DNA of 64,000 nt, from NCBI RefSeq assembly GCF_030646155.1, contig NZ_JAUTDN010000002.1, forward strand, positions 297,589-361,588. Direction: 5' to 3'. Position 1 is the first letter of the stretch, and each line of letters begins with the position of its first letter. The position numbers were made by a program, and so were the translations under genes. This DNA is from Conexibacter sp. CPCC 205762. GTDB lineage: Bacteria > Actinomycetota > Thermoleophilia > Solirubrobacterales > Solirubrobacteraceae. The notes under the pieces were generated by a model, which ran no database searches, was not told the DNA's origin, and was given only the letters and a program-made list of their open reading frames with translations. Shown one piece after another: positions 49,906 to 58,351 of this stretch.

Positions 49906-51357
49906 ATGAGCGAGCGCGGTCACAGCCTTGCGACGCGCACGCTGCGCGGCATGGCGTGGGCCTACGGGGCCTATGTCGGCGGGCGCATGCTCGTGCTCGT
50001 GCAGACCGCGATCCTGGCGCGGCTGCTGACGCCGTCGGACTTCGGCGTCGTCGCGCTCGCGCTGACGTTCATGGTCTTCCTCGACGCCGTCAAGGACCTC
50101 GGCCTCGGCCAGGCGCTGATCATCGGCGAGGAGCACGAGGCCGAGGCGCGCGCGCAGACGGCCTTCGGCTGGGGCGTGATCATCGGCCTGACGCTGACGC
50201 TGCTGACGGCCGCCGCCGGCCCGCTGGCGGCGAGCTTCTTCCACGAGCCGGAGCTGAAGGCGATGCTGCCGGTGCTGGGCGCGACCTTCCTCGTGCGCTC
50301 GCTCGGCGCGACCCACTACGCGCTCGCGCGCAAGCAGCTCGACTACCGCGTGCGGACGTTCAGCGAGATCACCGAGGTCGTCGTGCGCGGCGTCGTCGGG
50401 ATCGGGCTGGCGCTCGGCGGCGCCGGCGCCTGGAGCCTCGCGATCGGCTTCCTCTGCGGCACCGTCGCCTCGACGCTGACGCTGTGGGCGCTGGTCGACT
50501 TCCGCCCGCGCGCGCAGCTGACGCGCGCCCACCTCAAGAGCATGCTCGCCTTCGGCGGCATGCTGACGCTCGTCGACATGGGCGCCGTGCTCGCCTACAA
50601 CCTCGACTACCTCTTCATCGGCCGCGTGCTCGGCTCGGCCTCGCTCGGCTACTACTCGATCGCGTTCCGGATGCCGGAGCTGATCGTGCTGAACCTCGCC
50701 AGCGTCGCCGGCGACGTGCTGTTCCCCGCCTACGCCGCCGTCGACAAGAGACGGCTGCGGGAGGCCTATCTCGTCGCGCTGCGCTACACGGCGATGCTGA
50801 CGCTGCCGATCGCCGCCGCCCTGATCATCCTCGCGCGGCCGGTGATCCACGTGCTGTTCGGCGACCAGTGGGACTCCTCGGTCGACGTGATGCAGGTGCT
50901 GACCGTCTACGCCCTCTGCGCGACGCTCGCGATCCCCTGCGGGACGGTCTTCAAGGTCACCAACCGCGCCTGGATCATGGTCGCGTTCACCGTCCCGGCG
51001 CTGGTCGTGCTGGTGATCCTGCTGGCGTTCGTGACCGACGAGGGGATCATGGCGGTCGCGAAGGCGACGACGGCGATCCAGCTGGTCGCGCTGCCGGCGA
51101 CGGCGCTGATCGCGGCGCGCGTGCTGAAGCTGCCGCTGCTGAGAAGCCTCACGCCGATCGTGCCGTCGCTGTTCGGCGCGCTCGTGATGGCGGCTGCGAT
51201 GTACCCGATCGAGCACTTCGTCAGCTCGCCGCTGCTGGCGCTGGTCGCGGGCGGGCTCGCCGGCGTCGCCGTCTACCTCGGCATGCTGCTGCTGGTCGCC
51301 AGAGACGACCTGCGGCGGCTGCGCGCGATCGCCGCGCCGCGGCTGGCGACGAGCTGA
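49906..51357 (+). CDS. Wzx-type polysaccharide flippase (MOP/MATE superfamily)
   Basis: A 483-residue membrane protein with about 12-14 transmembrane helices. The N-terminal RTLRGMAWAYGAYVGGRMLVL and ILARLLTPSDFGVVALALTFMVFL, then LDYLFIGRVLGSASLGYYSIAFRMPEL, are typical of the polysaccharide biosynthesis flippase family (RfbX/TuaB-like). It would move lipid-linked repeat units across the cytoplasmic membrane. It has a GATACT box 6 bases before the ATG, so it probably has its own promoter. It is the only flippase gene in the locus and makes the pathway Wzx/Wzy-like. Confidence 0.9.
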   Translation: MSERGHSLATRTLRGMAWAYGAYVGGRMLVLVQTAILARLLTPSDFGVVALALTFMVFLDAVKDLGLGQALIIGEEHEAEARAQTAFGWGVIIGLTLTLLTAAAGPLAASFFHEPELKAMLPVLGATFLVRSLGATHYALARKQLDYRVRTFSEITEVVVRGVVGIGLALGGAGAWSLAIGFLCGTVASTLTLWALVDFRPRAQLTRAHLKSMLAFGGMLTLVDMGAVLAYNLDYLFIGRVLGSASLGYYSIAFRMPELIVLNLASVAGDVLFPAYAAVDKRRLREAYLVALRYTAMLTLPIAAALIILARPVIHVLFGDQWDSSVDVMQVLTVYALCATLAIPCGTVFKVTNRAWIMVAFTVPALVVLVILLAFVTDEGIMAVAKATTAIQLVALPATALIAARVLKLPLLRSLTPIVPSLFGALVMAAAMYPIEHFVSSPLLALVAGGLAGVAVYLGMLLLVARDDLRRLRAIAAPRLATS

Positions 51358-51381
51358 GCAGGGCGGACGCGCGGCGGGCGC

Positions 51382-52458
51382 TCAGCGCCCGTGCGAGTCC
51401 ATCCAGACGTTCGTGTCCAGCCGCGTCAGCAGCGCCTGGCCGAGCAGCGTCGCGTCGAGCAGCTCCTGTCTGCGCGCCCGCATTAGCGCCCAGTGGCCGC
51501 GCCGCAGGACGCTGCGCTGCTGCGTGATCGCGTCGGTCAGCGGCGCCTCCAGCCGCCCGCGCGCGGCGACCGCGCCGAGCCCGCGGGCATGCGCCAGGAA
51601 GGCGTCGAAGACGAGCTCGCTCGCCTCCGGTCTGGCGGCGATCTGCAGCGCTTCGGCGACGCCGTGCGGCTCGACGAGCCCGACGTGCCAGCCGAGCACC
51701 TCGCCGTCGCGCGTGACGATCCGCGCCGCCAGCCGCCCGTAGGAGGTCGTCTGCGCCAGCTGCTCCAGCAGCCAGGCGGCGAACGGCTCGTCGTAGGCCG
51801 GCCGCAGCCGCGCCCAGCCGCTGACGGCGTCACGCGCGGCGACCAGCGCGGCCGGCGTCAGCGGCGCGTCGGTGACGCCGTCGGGCAGCCCCTCGGTCGG
51901 CTCGCCGGCGGCGCGCGCGGCGAGGCCGTCGAGCGGCGCGGCGAGACGGCGGGCGGCCGCCGTCAGCCGCTGCGAGCCGCGCCGGCCGACGACGCGGTCC
52001 TGCCAGTAGGAGGCGGGCCGCAGCACGCGCGTCCACTCGAGCGATTCGAGCTGCAGCGCGTGGCCCTTCATCGCGCCCCACAGCTTGCGCGTCGGCAGGT
52101 CGGCGCCGTCGGTGTGGGAGGCGTCCTGCGGGCCGCCGAGCAGGCGCGCCGCGAGCAGCGCGGCGACCGCTCTGCCGCGCGCCTCGGGGTCGACGCAGAA
52201 GTGGATCGGCATCGCGATCCGCACCGGCTCGTCGTCGAGCAGGAAGCGGCGCGTGCAGCGGCTGAAGAGGCCGACCAGCCTGCCCTCGTCGTCGACGCTG
52301 GCCAGCGACGGCAGCTCCGGGTCGCTCCACGGGTCGTCGAACAGGATCGCCTCGAACAGCCGCTCGATCCCGGCCTGGGCGGAGTCGTCGTGGATCGTGC
52401 GGCGGAAGAGCGCCGCGGCGGCCGGGACGTCGGCGCGTTCGAGCGGGCGGATCGGCAT
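51382..52458 (-). CDS. GNAT-like acyltransferase (B), last gene of block D
   Basis: A 358-residue protein. The first ~110 residues form a GNAT domain (MPIRPLERADVPAAAALFRR, VGLFSRCTRRFLLDDEPV, HFCVDPEARGRAVAALLAA with the acyl-CoA-binding loop R-G-R-A-V-A), while the rest is a second GNAT-like half with GWHVGLVEPHGVAEALQIAA. Double-GNAT proteins like this are common in polysaccharide clusters. ATG overlaps the stop of the preceding gene (ATGA at 52458). The acyl group and target are unknown. Confidence 0.7.
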   Translation of the reverse strand: MPIRPLERADVPAAAALFRRTIHDDSAQAGIERLFEAILFDDPWSDPELPSLASVDDEGRLVGLFSRCTRRFLLDDEPVRIAMPIHFCVDPEARGRAVAALLAARLLGGPQDASHTDGADLPTRKLWGAMKGHALQLESLEWTRVLRPASYWQDRVVGRRGSQRLTAAARRLAAPLDGLAARAAGEPTEGLPDGVTDAPLTPAALVAARDAVSGWARLRPAYDEPFAAWLLEQLAQTTSYGRLAARIVTRDGEVLGWHVGLVEPHGVAEALQIAARPEASELVFDAFLAHARGLGAVAARGRLEAPLTDAITQQRSVLRRGHWALMRARRQELLDATLLGQALLTRLDTNVWMDSHGR

Positions 52459-53546
52459 CAGATCTGCGCCTCCCGGCGTCTCAGCGTTCGCCGCAGCTGC
52501 CGCGCGACACGCGGGCCGTGGACCGTGCGCGCGTGGTCGACGCGACCGCGGACCGACGGCGCGAAGGCGCGCAGCCCGATCCGGTCGCGCATCCCGCTGG
52601 CCAGATCGCGCTTGTACTTGTCGCCGCCGCCGAGGAACTCGACGCGGCTGAGCCGCTCCTCGAACGCCTGCCGCACGACGTCCTCCAGCAGCAGCACGCC
52701 GGGGCCGGCTCTGCGCAGCGACAGGTCGTAGCCCATCTTCACGCCGTAGCGGACGCCATGCGCCTGCAGCACCAGCGTCGCGGCGACGACGCGCTCGCCG
52801 GCGCGCAGCTCGGCGAGCCGCAGCCAGCCGCGCGCCGCGGCCCAGCCGGCCAGCTCGCGGTAGTAGCGGGTCGTGTCGGCGCGCTGCGCGATCGCGGTGC
52901 CGCGCTCGGCCTTCCAGCCTTGCGCCTCCAGCTCCAGCAGCGTGTCGAGCATCGTTGCGCGGGTGCTCGCGTCGGCGCCGTCGTCGAACGTGACGGAGAC
53001 CTCGCCATGGTCGCCGAGCCGCCGCCGCAACCGCTCGCGGTCTCTGCGCCGGCGCGGCGGCTGGGCTGCCTGGAACGCCGTCCAGTCGCCGCTCAGCTCC
53101 AGGTAGGGCGAGGCTATCTGCAGCTGCTCCTCGACGCGGTAGCCGGCCGTCTGGGCGGCCGCGCGCACGGTCGCGGCGCCGGCCGGGTCGAGGAAGCTCA
53201 GCTCGATCCGGTCGGCGCGGGCGCGCGCCAGCGTCGCGGCGAGCGCCGCCGCGGCGGCGGCGTCGCGCGCCAGCAGGCCGGTCTCGACGGTGTGCCAGTC
53301 GGCCGCCGAGACGAGCCGGCGGCCCTGTCTGAGCAGCGGCAGCGCGCCGACCAGCTCGCCGTCGCGGCGGACGGTCGCGAGCGTGACCGGGCCGGCACCG
53401 AACGCCTGCGCCCACAGCGTGACGAGCCCGGGGTGGAGGAAGGGGGAGGCGGCGCAGGCGTCGTGCAGCCGCTCCCATTCGCCGGTGAGCGGTGCGTCGA
53501 GCGCGACGAGGGCGCTCGTCGTGCGTGTGAAGGCCGTGCGGCTCAC
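52458..53546 (-). CDS. FemAB/CelD-like GNAT acyltransferase (C)
   Basis: A 362-residue relative of the acyltransferase at 29813: SPFLHPGLVTLWAQAFG, VRRDGELVGALPLLRQG, PPRRRRDRERLRRRLGDHG, YYRELAGWAAARGWLRLAEL, RYGVKMGYDLSLRRAGPGVLLLED and EFLGGGDKYKRDLASG. This matches the FemAB-related family seen in exosortase-associated polysaccharide loci. It starts with GTG overlapping the AMP-ligase stop (GTGA), and its own stop overlaps the next gene, so all three are coupled. It could take an acyl group from the neighbouring carrier protein; this is inference. Confidence 0.75.
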   Translation of the reverse strand: MSRTAFTRTTSALVALDAPLTGEWERLHDACAASPFLHPGLVTLWAQAFGAGPVTLATVRRDGELVGALPLLRQGRRLVSAADWHTVETGLLARDAAAAAALAATLARARADRIELSFLDPAGAATVRAAAQTAGYRVEEQLQIASPYLELSGDWTAFQAAQPPRRRRDRERLRRRLGDHGEVSVTFDDGADASTRATMLDTLLELEAQGWKAERGTAIAQRADTTRYYRELAGWAAARGWLRLAELRAGERVVAATLVLQAHGVRYGVKMGYDLSLRRAGPGVLLLEDVVRQAFEERLSRVEFLGGGDKYKRDLASGMRDRIGLRAFAPSVRGRVDHARTVHGPRVARQLRRTLRRREAQI

Positions 53547-55120
53547 GCGCTGGCGGCGCTCGCGTCCGCGGTCGCGCTCTCGCTCAGCGCGAGGCGGTCG
53601 ATCTTCCCGTTCGGCGTCGTCGGCAGGGCGTCTCTGACGACGATCCGCTGCGGGACCATGTAGTCCTCCAGGTGGGCGGCGCAGTGGCGCCGCAGCCGCG
53701 CGGGGTCGACGCTCGCGCCCGGCGCGGGCTCGACGTAGGCGACGACGGCGGAGCCGAGCAGCGGGTCCTGCGCGCCGACGACGGCCGCGAGCGCGACGCC
53801 CTCGGCCGCGTGCAGGACCTCCTCGACCTCACGCGGGGCGACCTTCTCGCCGCGCGACTTGATGATGTCGTCGGTGCGGCCGACGAAATACAGGTAGCCC
53901 TCCTCGTCGGCGCGGAAGAGGTCGCCGGTCGCCAGCACGCGCTCCCACGGCCAGCGCCCGGGGCGCAGCCGCGCGGCGGTCGCCTCGGGCGCGTTCCAGT
54001 AGCCCTGCATCACGTGCGCGCCGCGCACCAGCAGCTCGCCGACCTCGCCGGCTGCCACCGGCTCGCCGTCGTCGCCGGCGACCCACACCTCGGTGCCGGG
54101 GATCGCGATCCCGACCGAGGTCGGCCGCGCGTCGAGCTGCTCGGGCGGCAGGTAGGAGACGCGCTTGCACTCGGTCAGGCCGTACATCGAGTAGAGCCGC
54201 GCGCGCGGGAAGGTCGCGCGGATCGCCCCGATCGCCGTCGCCGACAGCGCCGCCGCGGTGTTCGTCAGGTAGCGCAGGTGCGGCAGCTCGCGCTCGGCGA
54301 GGCCGTTGAGGCCGGTCAGCACCTGCCAGACGGTCGGCACGCCGGGCAGGCCGGTGATCCGCTCCCGCTCCAGCAGCTCGACGACCTTGCCGGGGAAGGT
54401 GAAGCCGCGCTCCAACACCAGCGTCGCGCCGGCGTGGACGCTCATCAGCAGCTGGTAGAGGCCGTAGTCGAACGACAGCGGCAGCACGCAGAGGATGCGG
54501 TCGGCCGGCGTCAGCTCCAGGTACTCGACCAGCGAGCCGGCCGCGAACGTCATGTTGCGGTGCGTCAGCGTGACGCCCTTCGGCGCGCCGGTCGAGCCGG
54601 AGGTGTAGATGATCGCGGCGAGGTCGATCTCCAGCGCGCCGTGGGCGGGCGCGCCACCCTGCTCCAGCAGCTGCTCGAAGGCGACGGTCGCGGGGCCGGC
54701 GTCGGGCAGCGCGCCGTCTCTGGCGCCGGCGACGATCGCGTGGGCGACCGTCGGGGCGGATTCGCGCGCCGCGCGCACGAGCGCCGCCAGCCGCGCGTCG
54801 CAGACGACCGCGACGGCGTCGCAGTTGGCCAGCACGTAGGCGAGCTTGTCGGCCTTGATCGTCGGGTTCAGCGGCGTGAAGGCGGCGCCGGCGCGCAGCA
54901 CGCCGTAGATCGCGACCGCCGCCTCGGCGCCGTTGGGCAGCACGATCGCGACGCGCTCGCCGCGCGCGACGCCGAGCTGCTGGAGCGCGGCGGCGAAGCG
55001 GTCGACCTCGCGGTCGAGCTGCGCGTAGGTCAGCCGGCGATCGCCGACGACGAGCGCCTCGCGCTCGGGATCGCGCTGCGCGACGTCGCGCAGGTCGTCG
55101 TCGAGCGCGCGGCGGGTCAC
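53543..55120 (-). CDS. AMP-forming acyl/amino acid ligase (ANL superfamily)
   Basis: A 525-residue adenylate-forming enzyme that activates a carboxylic acid with ATP and loads it on CoA or a carrier protein. Core motifs: YTSGSTGAPKGVTLTH (P-loop), SMYGLTECKR, ATGDLFRADEEGYLYFVGRTDDIIKSRGEKV, and the C-terminal catalytic Lys in PTTPNGKIDRLAL. Because it overlaps the acyl carrier protein gene by 4 bp, loading of that carrier is the natural role. In exosortase-A loci an equivalent ACP-ligase pair is standard. The start is GTG 55120. Confidence 0.9.
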   Translation of the reverse strand: MTRRALDDDLRDVAQRDPEREALVVGDRRLTYAQLDREVDRFAAALQQLGVARGERVAIVLPNGAEAAVAIYGVLRAGAAFTPLNPTIKADKLAYVLANCDAVAVVCDARLAALVRAARESAPTVAHAIVAGARDGALPDAGPATVAFEQLLEQGGAPAHGALEIDLAAIIYTSGSTGAPKGVTLTHRNMTFAAGSLVEYLELTPADRILCVLPLSFDYGLYQLLMSVHAGATLVLERGFTFPGKVVELLERERITGLPGVPTVWQVLTGLNGLAERELPHLRYLTNTAAALSATAIGAIRATFPRARLYSMYGLTECKRVSYLPPEQLDARPTSVGIAIPGTEVWVAGDDGEPVAAGEVGELLVRGAHVMQGYWNAPEATAARLRPGRWPWERVLATGDLFRADEEGYLYFVGRTDDIIKSRGEKVAPREVEEVLHAAEGVALAAVVGAQDPLLGSAVVAYVEPAPGASVDPARLRRHCAAHLEDYMVPQRIVVRDALPTTPNGKIDRLALSESATADASAASA

Positions 55121-55383
55121 GCCGCCCGCTTGGCCTCGATGAAGGCGACGAGCGCGACGATCGAGCCGAAGTTCTCCTCCGTGATCTCGACGTCGTCGAC
55201 GGTGATGCCGTAGCGCGTCTGCACCTCGTCGACCAGCTCGACGAAGCCGAGCGAGTCGATCACGCCCAGCTCGAGGAACTGGTCGTCGTCCTTGAGGTCG
55301 ACCTCGGGGTGCATGTACAGGAACGTCTCGGCGATGTAGTCGCGCAGCTCCTGGGCCAGCGGGGCCTGCTGGATGTCTGTCAT
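55117..55383 (-). CDS. Acyl carrier protein
   Basis: An 88-residue phosphopantetheine carrier. The attachment serine is Ser44 in ELGVIDSLGFVEL, with acidic helices around it (EVDLKDDDQFLELG, DDVEITEENFGSI). It is not in a fatty-acid gene cluster; it is overlapped by an AMP-ligase gene and preceded by an AsnB-like gene, so it is a dedicated carrier for the polysaccharide locus. The start is ATG 55383, 24 bp after the AsnB stop. Confidence 0.92.
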   Translation of the reverse strand: MTDIQQAPLAQELRDYIAETFLYMHPEVDLKDDDQFLELGVIDSLGFVELVDEVQTRYGITVDDVEITEENFGSIVALVAFIEAKRAA

Positions 55384-55407
55384 GTCAGTGCTCTCCGTTG
55401 GATGCGA

Positions 55408-57366
55408 TCAGGTCGTCGGTGCGGTGCTCAGGTCGATCGAGACGCGTGGTGCCGCGGTCTCCTCGGGGTAGTCGGCGCTGGCGCAGTAGCGCTCGTGCCA
55501 CAGCTGCGTCGAGAGTACCCCGACGAGCGCCATCCCCTCCCGGAATCCGGTCGCCTTGCCGGCGCGGCAGCGTCTCAGCAGGCCGCCGACGCGGACCGGG
55601 TCGAAGATCCCGACGTCGCGCAGCGCGGCGTCCGACAGCCGCTCCTGCACCCACGCCGGCGCGTGGTCGCCGAAGAACGGCGCCACCTCCGGCGAGCGGT
55701 ACGGCTGCTTCGTGCGCTGCGCTATCTCGGCCGGCAGCACCGACGCGGCGAGGTCGCGCAGGGCGGCCTTCTCGCGCAGCCCGTCGAGCTTGCGCTCCGG
55801 GGCGAGCCGCACCGAGTGGGCGAAGACGCGGTGGTCGAGGAACGGGAAGCGGCCCTCGACGCCGTGCGCCATCGCGACGCGGTCGCCCTGCGCGGCGAGC
55901 AGGTACGGCGACATCAGCGTCGTCACCTCGAGGTAGGCGGCGCGCTCCAGCGGGCTCCAGCGCTCGAACGCCTGCGGCAGCGAGTCGCGCAGCCGCTGCT
56001 GGGTGTCGTCGGCGGCCAGCGCGGCGGTCGTCTCGGGCGTGTAGAAGGCCTTCACGGCGGCGGTCGCGGCGATCCGCGTCTGGTGCGAGAAGAGCGGGTC
56101 GGCGTCGCTGCCGGCCTCGAAGAAGAAGCGCTTCCAGGCGGGTCCGCGGCGGGCCGCGGAGCCCTCGACGTAGGGGTAGATCTCGTCCAGCAGCGCCTCG
56201 GCCCGCGCCGGGTCCTGCCGGTGCAGCGTCCGCAGCGCGGTCTCCTTGAAGAGGTCGTAGCCCCAGTACAGCTCGTCTGCCCCCTCGCCGGTCGCGACGA
56301 CCGTGATCCCCTGCCGGCGCGTCTCCTGCGCCAGCAGCGACAGCGGCACCGGGGCGGTGCGGATCATCGGCGTCTCGGCGTGCCAGACGACGTCGGGGAA
56401 GGCGTCGGCGATCTCGCGCGGGCCGACCTCGACGACGTGGTGGCGCGTGCCGAGCGTCTGCGCGACCTGCTCCTGGTAGCCGCGCTCGTCGTAGTGCTGG
56501 TCGTGGAAGGCGACCGAGAAGGTCCGCAGCTCGTGGTCGCTGACGCGCTGGGCGAGCGCGGTGATGAGGCTGGAGTCGAGCCCGCCGGAGAGGTAGGTGC
56601 CGACCGGCACGTCGGCGCGCAGCCGCAGCCGCACGCTGTCCTCCAGCAGCTCCGCGAGATCCTCGGGCTGCTGGCCGTCCTGCTCGTAGGCCGGCTCCCA
56701 CCACGTGCGCTGGGCGACGATCTGGCCGTCCTCCCACACCAGCAGGCCGCCGGGCGGCAGCTGCTGGACGCCGGCGAACGGCGAGCGCGGGGCGCGCGGC
56801 CCCCAGGTCGTGAAGACGTCGTCGATCCCGCCGAGGTCGGGCGTCGCGGCGACCTCGCCGGAGGCGAACAGCGCCTTCGCCTCCGAGCCGAAGACGATCG
56901 TGCCGTCGCCCTGCAGCGCCCAGTGCAGCGGGCGCACGCCGAAGCGGTCGCGCACGAGCGTCAGGCGCCGCTCGCGCGGCTGCCACCAGGCGAAGGCGAA
57001 CTGGCCGTTGAGGCGGTCGAGCGTCGCCAGCCCGTCGCGCTCCAGCAGCCGCAGCACGACCTCGGTGTCGCTCGTGGTCGTCGTCGCGACGCCGTCGCGG
57101 TTCAGCGCGGCGCGCAGCTCCGGGTGGTTGTAGACCTCGCCGTTGTAGACCAGCAGCGAGGAGCGCTCGGCGTCGTGCATCGGCTGCCAGCCGCCCGGTA
57201 TGTCGAAGATCGCCAGGCGCGTCGAGACGAAGCCCGCGCCGTCGCCGCGGGCGAGGCCGTAGCCGTCAGGCCCGCGGTGGCGGATCGAGCGCGCCATCCG
57301 CAGCAGCGCGCCTTCGGCGACCTCGGACCCGCGGTCCGCGCGCACGATGCCGGCAAGACCGCACAT
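55408..57366 (-). CDS. Asparagine-synthase-like glutamine amidotransferase
   Basis: A 652-residue AsnB-family enzyme. The N-terminal glutaminase domain begins MCGLAGI with the nucleophile Cys2 and has RLAIFDIPGGWQP and VYNGEVYNH. The synthetase domain has the PP-loop YLSGGLDSS near residue 260 and GEGADELYWGYDLFK. It transfers ammonia from glutamine to an ATP-activated carboxylate. In polysaccharide loci such proteins are thought to amidate uronic acids or another acid; here the dehydrogenase at 27242 would supply a uronate. The in-frame ATG at 57432 would bury the Cys, so ATG 57366 is right. 1 bp separates it from the NadE-like gene. Confidence 0.9.
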   Translation of the reverse strand: MCGLAGIVRADRGSEVAEGALLRMARSIRHRGPDGYGLARGDGAGFVSTRLAIFDIPGGWQPMHDAERSSLLVYNGEVYNHPELRAALNRDGVATTTTSDTEVVLRLLERDGLATLDRLNGQFAFAWWQPRERRLTLVRDRFGVRPLHWALQGDGTIVFGSEAKALFASGEVAATPDLGGIDDVFTTWGPRAPRSPFAGVQQLPPGGLLVWEDGQIVAQRTWWEPAYEQDGQQPEDLAELLEDSVRLRLRADVPVGTYLSGGLDSSLITALAQRVSDHELRTFSVAFHDQHYDERGYQEQVAQTLGTRHHVVEVGPREIADAFPDVVWHAETPMIRTAPVPLSLLAQETRRQGITVVATGEGADELYWGYDLFKETALRTLHRQDPARAEALLDEIYPYVEGSAARRGPAWKRFFFEAGSDADPLFSHQTRIAATAAVKAFYTPETTAALAADDTQQRLRDSLPQAFERWSPLERAAYLEVTTLMSPYLLAAQGDRVAMAHGVEGRFPFLDHRVFAHSVRLAPERKLDGLREKAALRDLAASVLPAEIAQRTKQPYRSPEVAPFFGDHAPAWVQERLSDAALRDVGIFDPVRVGGLLRRCRAGKATGFREGMALVGVLSTQLWHERYCASADYPEETAAPRVSIDLSTAPTT

Positions 57367-57367
57367 C

Positions 57368-58351
57368 TCAGCCGGCGGCGGTCGGCGGGTCGATGATGAT
57401 CGGCTCGGCGTGCAGGTACTTCGTCGCCGCACGGCGGCGGTCGATCTCCCAGTAGGCGGCCTCGGCCTGCTGCTCGTCGAGGGCGGTCAGCGCGCCGGCC
57501 TCGGCCGCCGCGACGCCGTTGTCGCGGGCCCACACGAGCAGGTCCATGCGATCGTACGGATGGCCGAAGAAGAACTCCTCCTGCGACTGCGGCAGCGAGA
57601 AGGTCTCGGTCGTGGGCGCGCGCGAGGCGATCGCCTCGGGCAGCCCGAGCGCCCGCGCCAGCGCGTAGACCTGCGTCTTGTAGAGGCTCGCGATCGGCTT
57701 CACGTCGGCGAGGCCGTCGCCGCCCTTGACGAAGAAGCCCTGGTCGTACTCGAGCAGGTTCGGCGTGCCGATCACCGCGTAGCCGAGCCGGTCGGCCCAG
57801 GTGTACTCGATCAGCTTGCGCACGCGCTGCTTCATGTTCGTCGCGGCGATCAGCGTGCGGTACGCCTCGGCGCCCATCTTGCGCTGCTCGGTCGTGCCGT
57901 CGGGCCGCTCGACGACGAGCGAGAAGACGATGATCGCGCCGGTCGGTGCCGAGCGCACGAGCTTGTGGCGCCAGCTCGGCTCGTAGTCCGGGAAGACCAT
58001 CCGGATCGCGTCGTCGCGCAGTCTGTAGCAGCCGAGCCCGTCGAGCGCGGCCGTGATCGACTCCTCCGCGGTCGGCGTGCCGAGCGCCTCGGCCAGCTCG
58101 AGGCCGAGGTCGGCGGAGGAGCTGCCGATGTCCTTCTCCGGCAGCCGCAGGCAGAGAACCCGTCTGGGGCCGAGCGCGCGCACGCAGAGACCGGCGACGA
58201 CGCCCGAGTCGACGCCGCCGGAGACGGCGACGACGGCGCCGCGGCGCCCCAGCTCGCGGATCGCGGTTGTGGTCCGTGCGGCGAGCTGCTCGATCGCGGA
58301 CTCGACGTCGAGCTCGAGCGGACTGGTTCTCTGCTGGGGCTCCGGCATCAT
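57368..58351 (-). CDS. NAD-synthetase-like ATP-dependent amide ligase
   Basis: A 327-residue protein of the NadE family. PP-loop VVAVSGGVDSGVVAG near residue 40-55, then GTPNLLEYDQGFFVKGGDGLADVKPIASLYKTQVYALARALGLP, which corresponds to the NaAD/ATP-binding region of NadE. It lacks the N-terminal nitrilase (glutaminase) domain, so it would use free ammonia or ammonia from the adjoining AsnB-like protein. An insert (TETFSLPQSQEEFFFGHPYDRMDLL) stands where NadE has its TDEEELG segment. Placement between the sugar transferase and AsnB argues for a polysaccharide role rather than NAD supply. The ATG overlaps the preceding stop (ATGA at 58351). Confidence 0.83.
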   Translation of the reverse strand: MMPEPQQRTSPLELDVESAIEQLAARTTTAIRELGRRGAVVAVSGGVDSGVVAGLCVRALGPRRVLCLRLPEKDIGSSSADLGLELAEALGTPTAEESITAALDGLGCYRLRDDAIRMVFPDYEPSWRHKLVRSAPTGAIIVFSLVVERPDGTTEQRKMGAEAYRTLIAATNMKQRVRKLIEYTWADRLGYAVIGTPNLLEYDQGFFVKGGDGLADVKPIASLYKTQVYALARALGLPEAIASRAPTTETFSLPQSQEEFFFGHPYDRMDLLVWARDNGVAAAEAGALTALDEQQAEAAYWEIDRRRAATKYLHAEPIIIDPPTAAG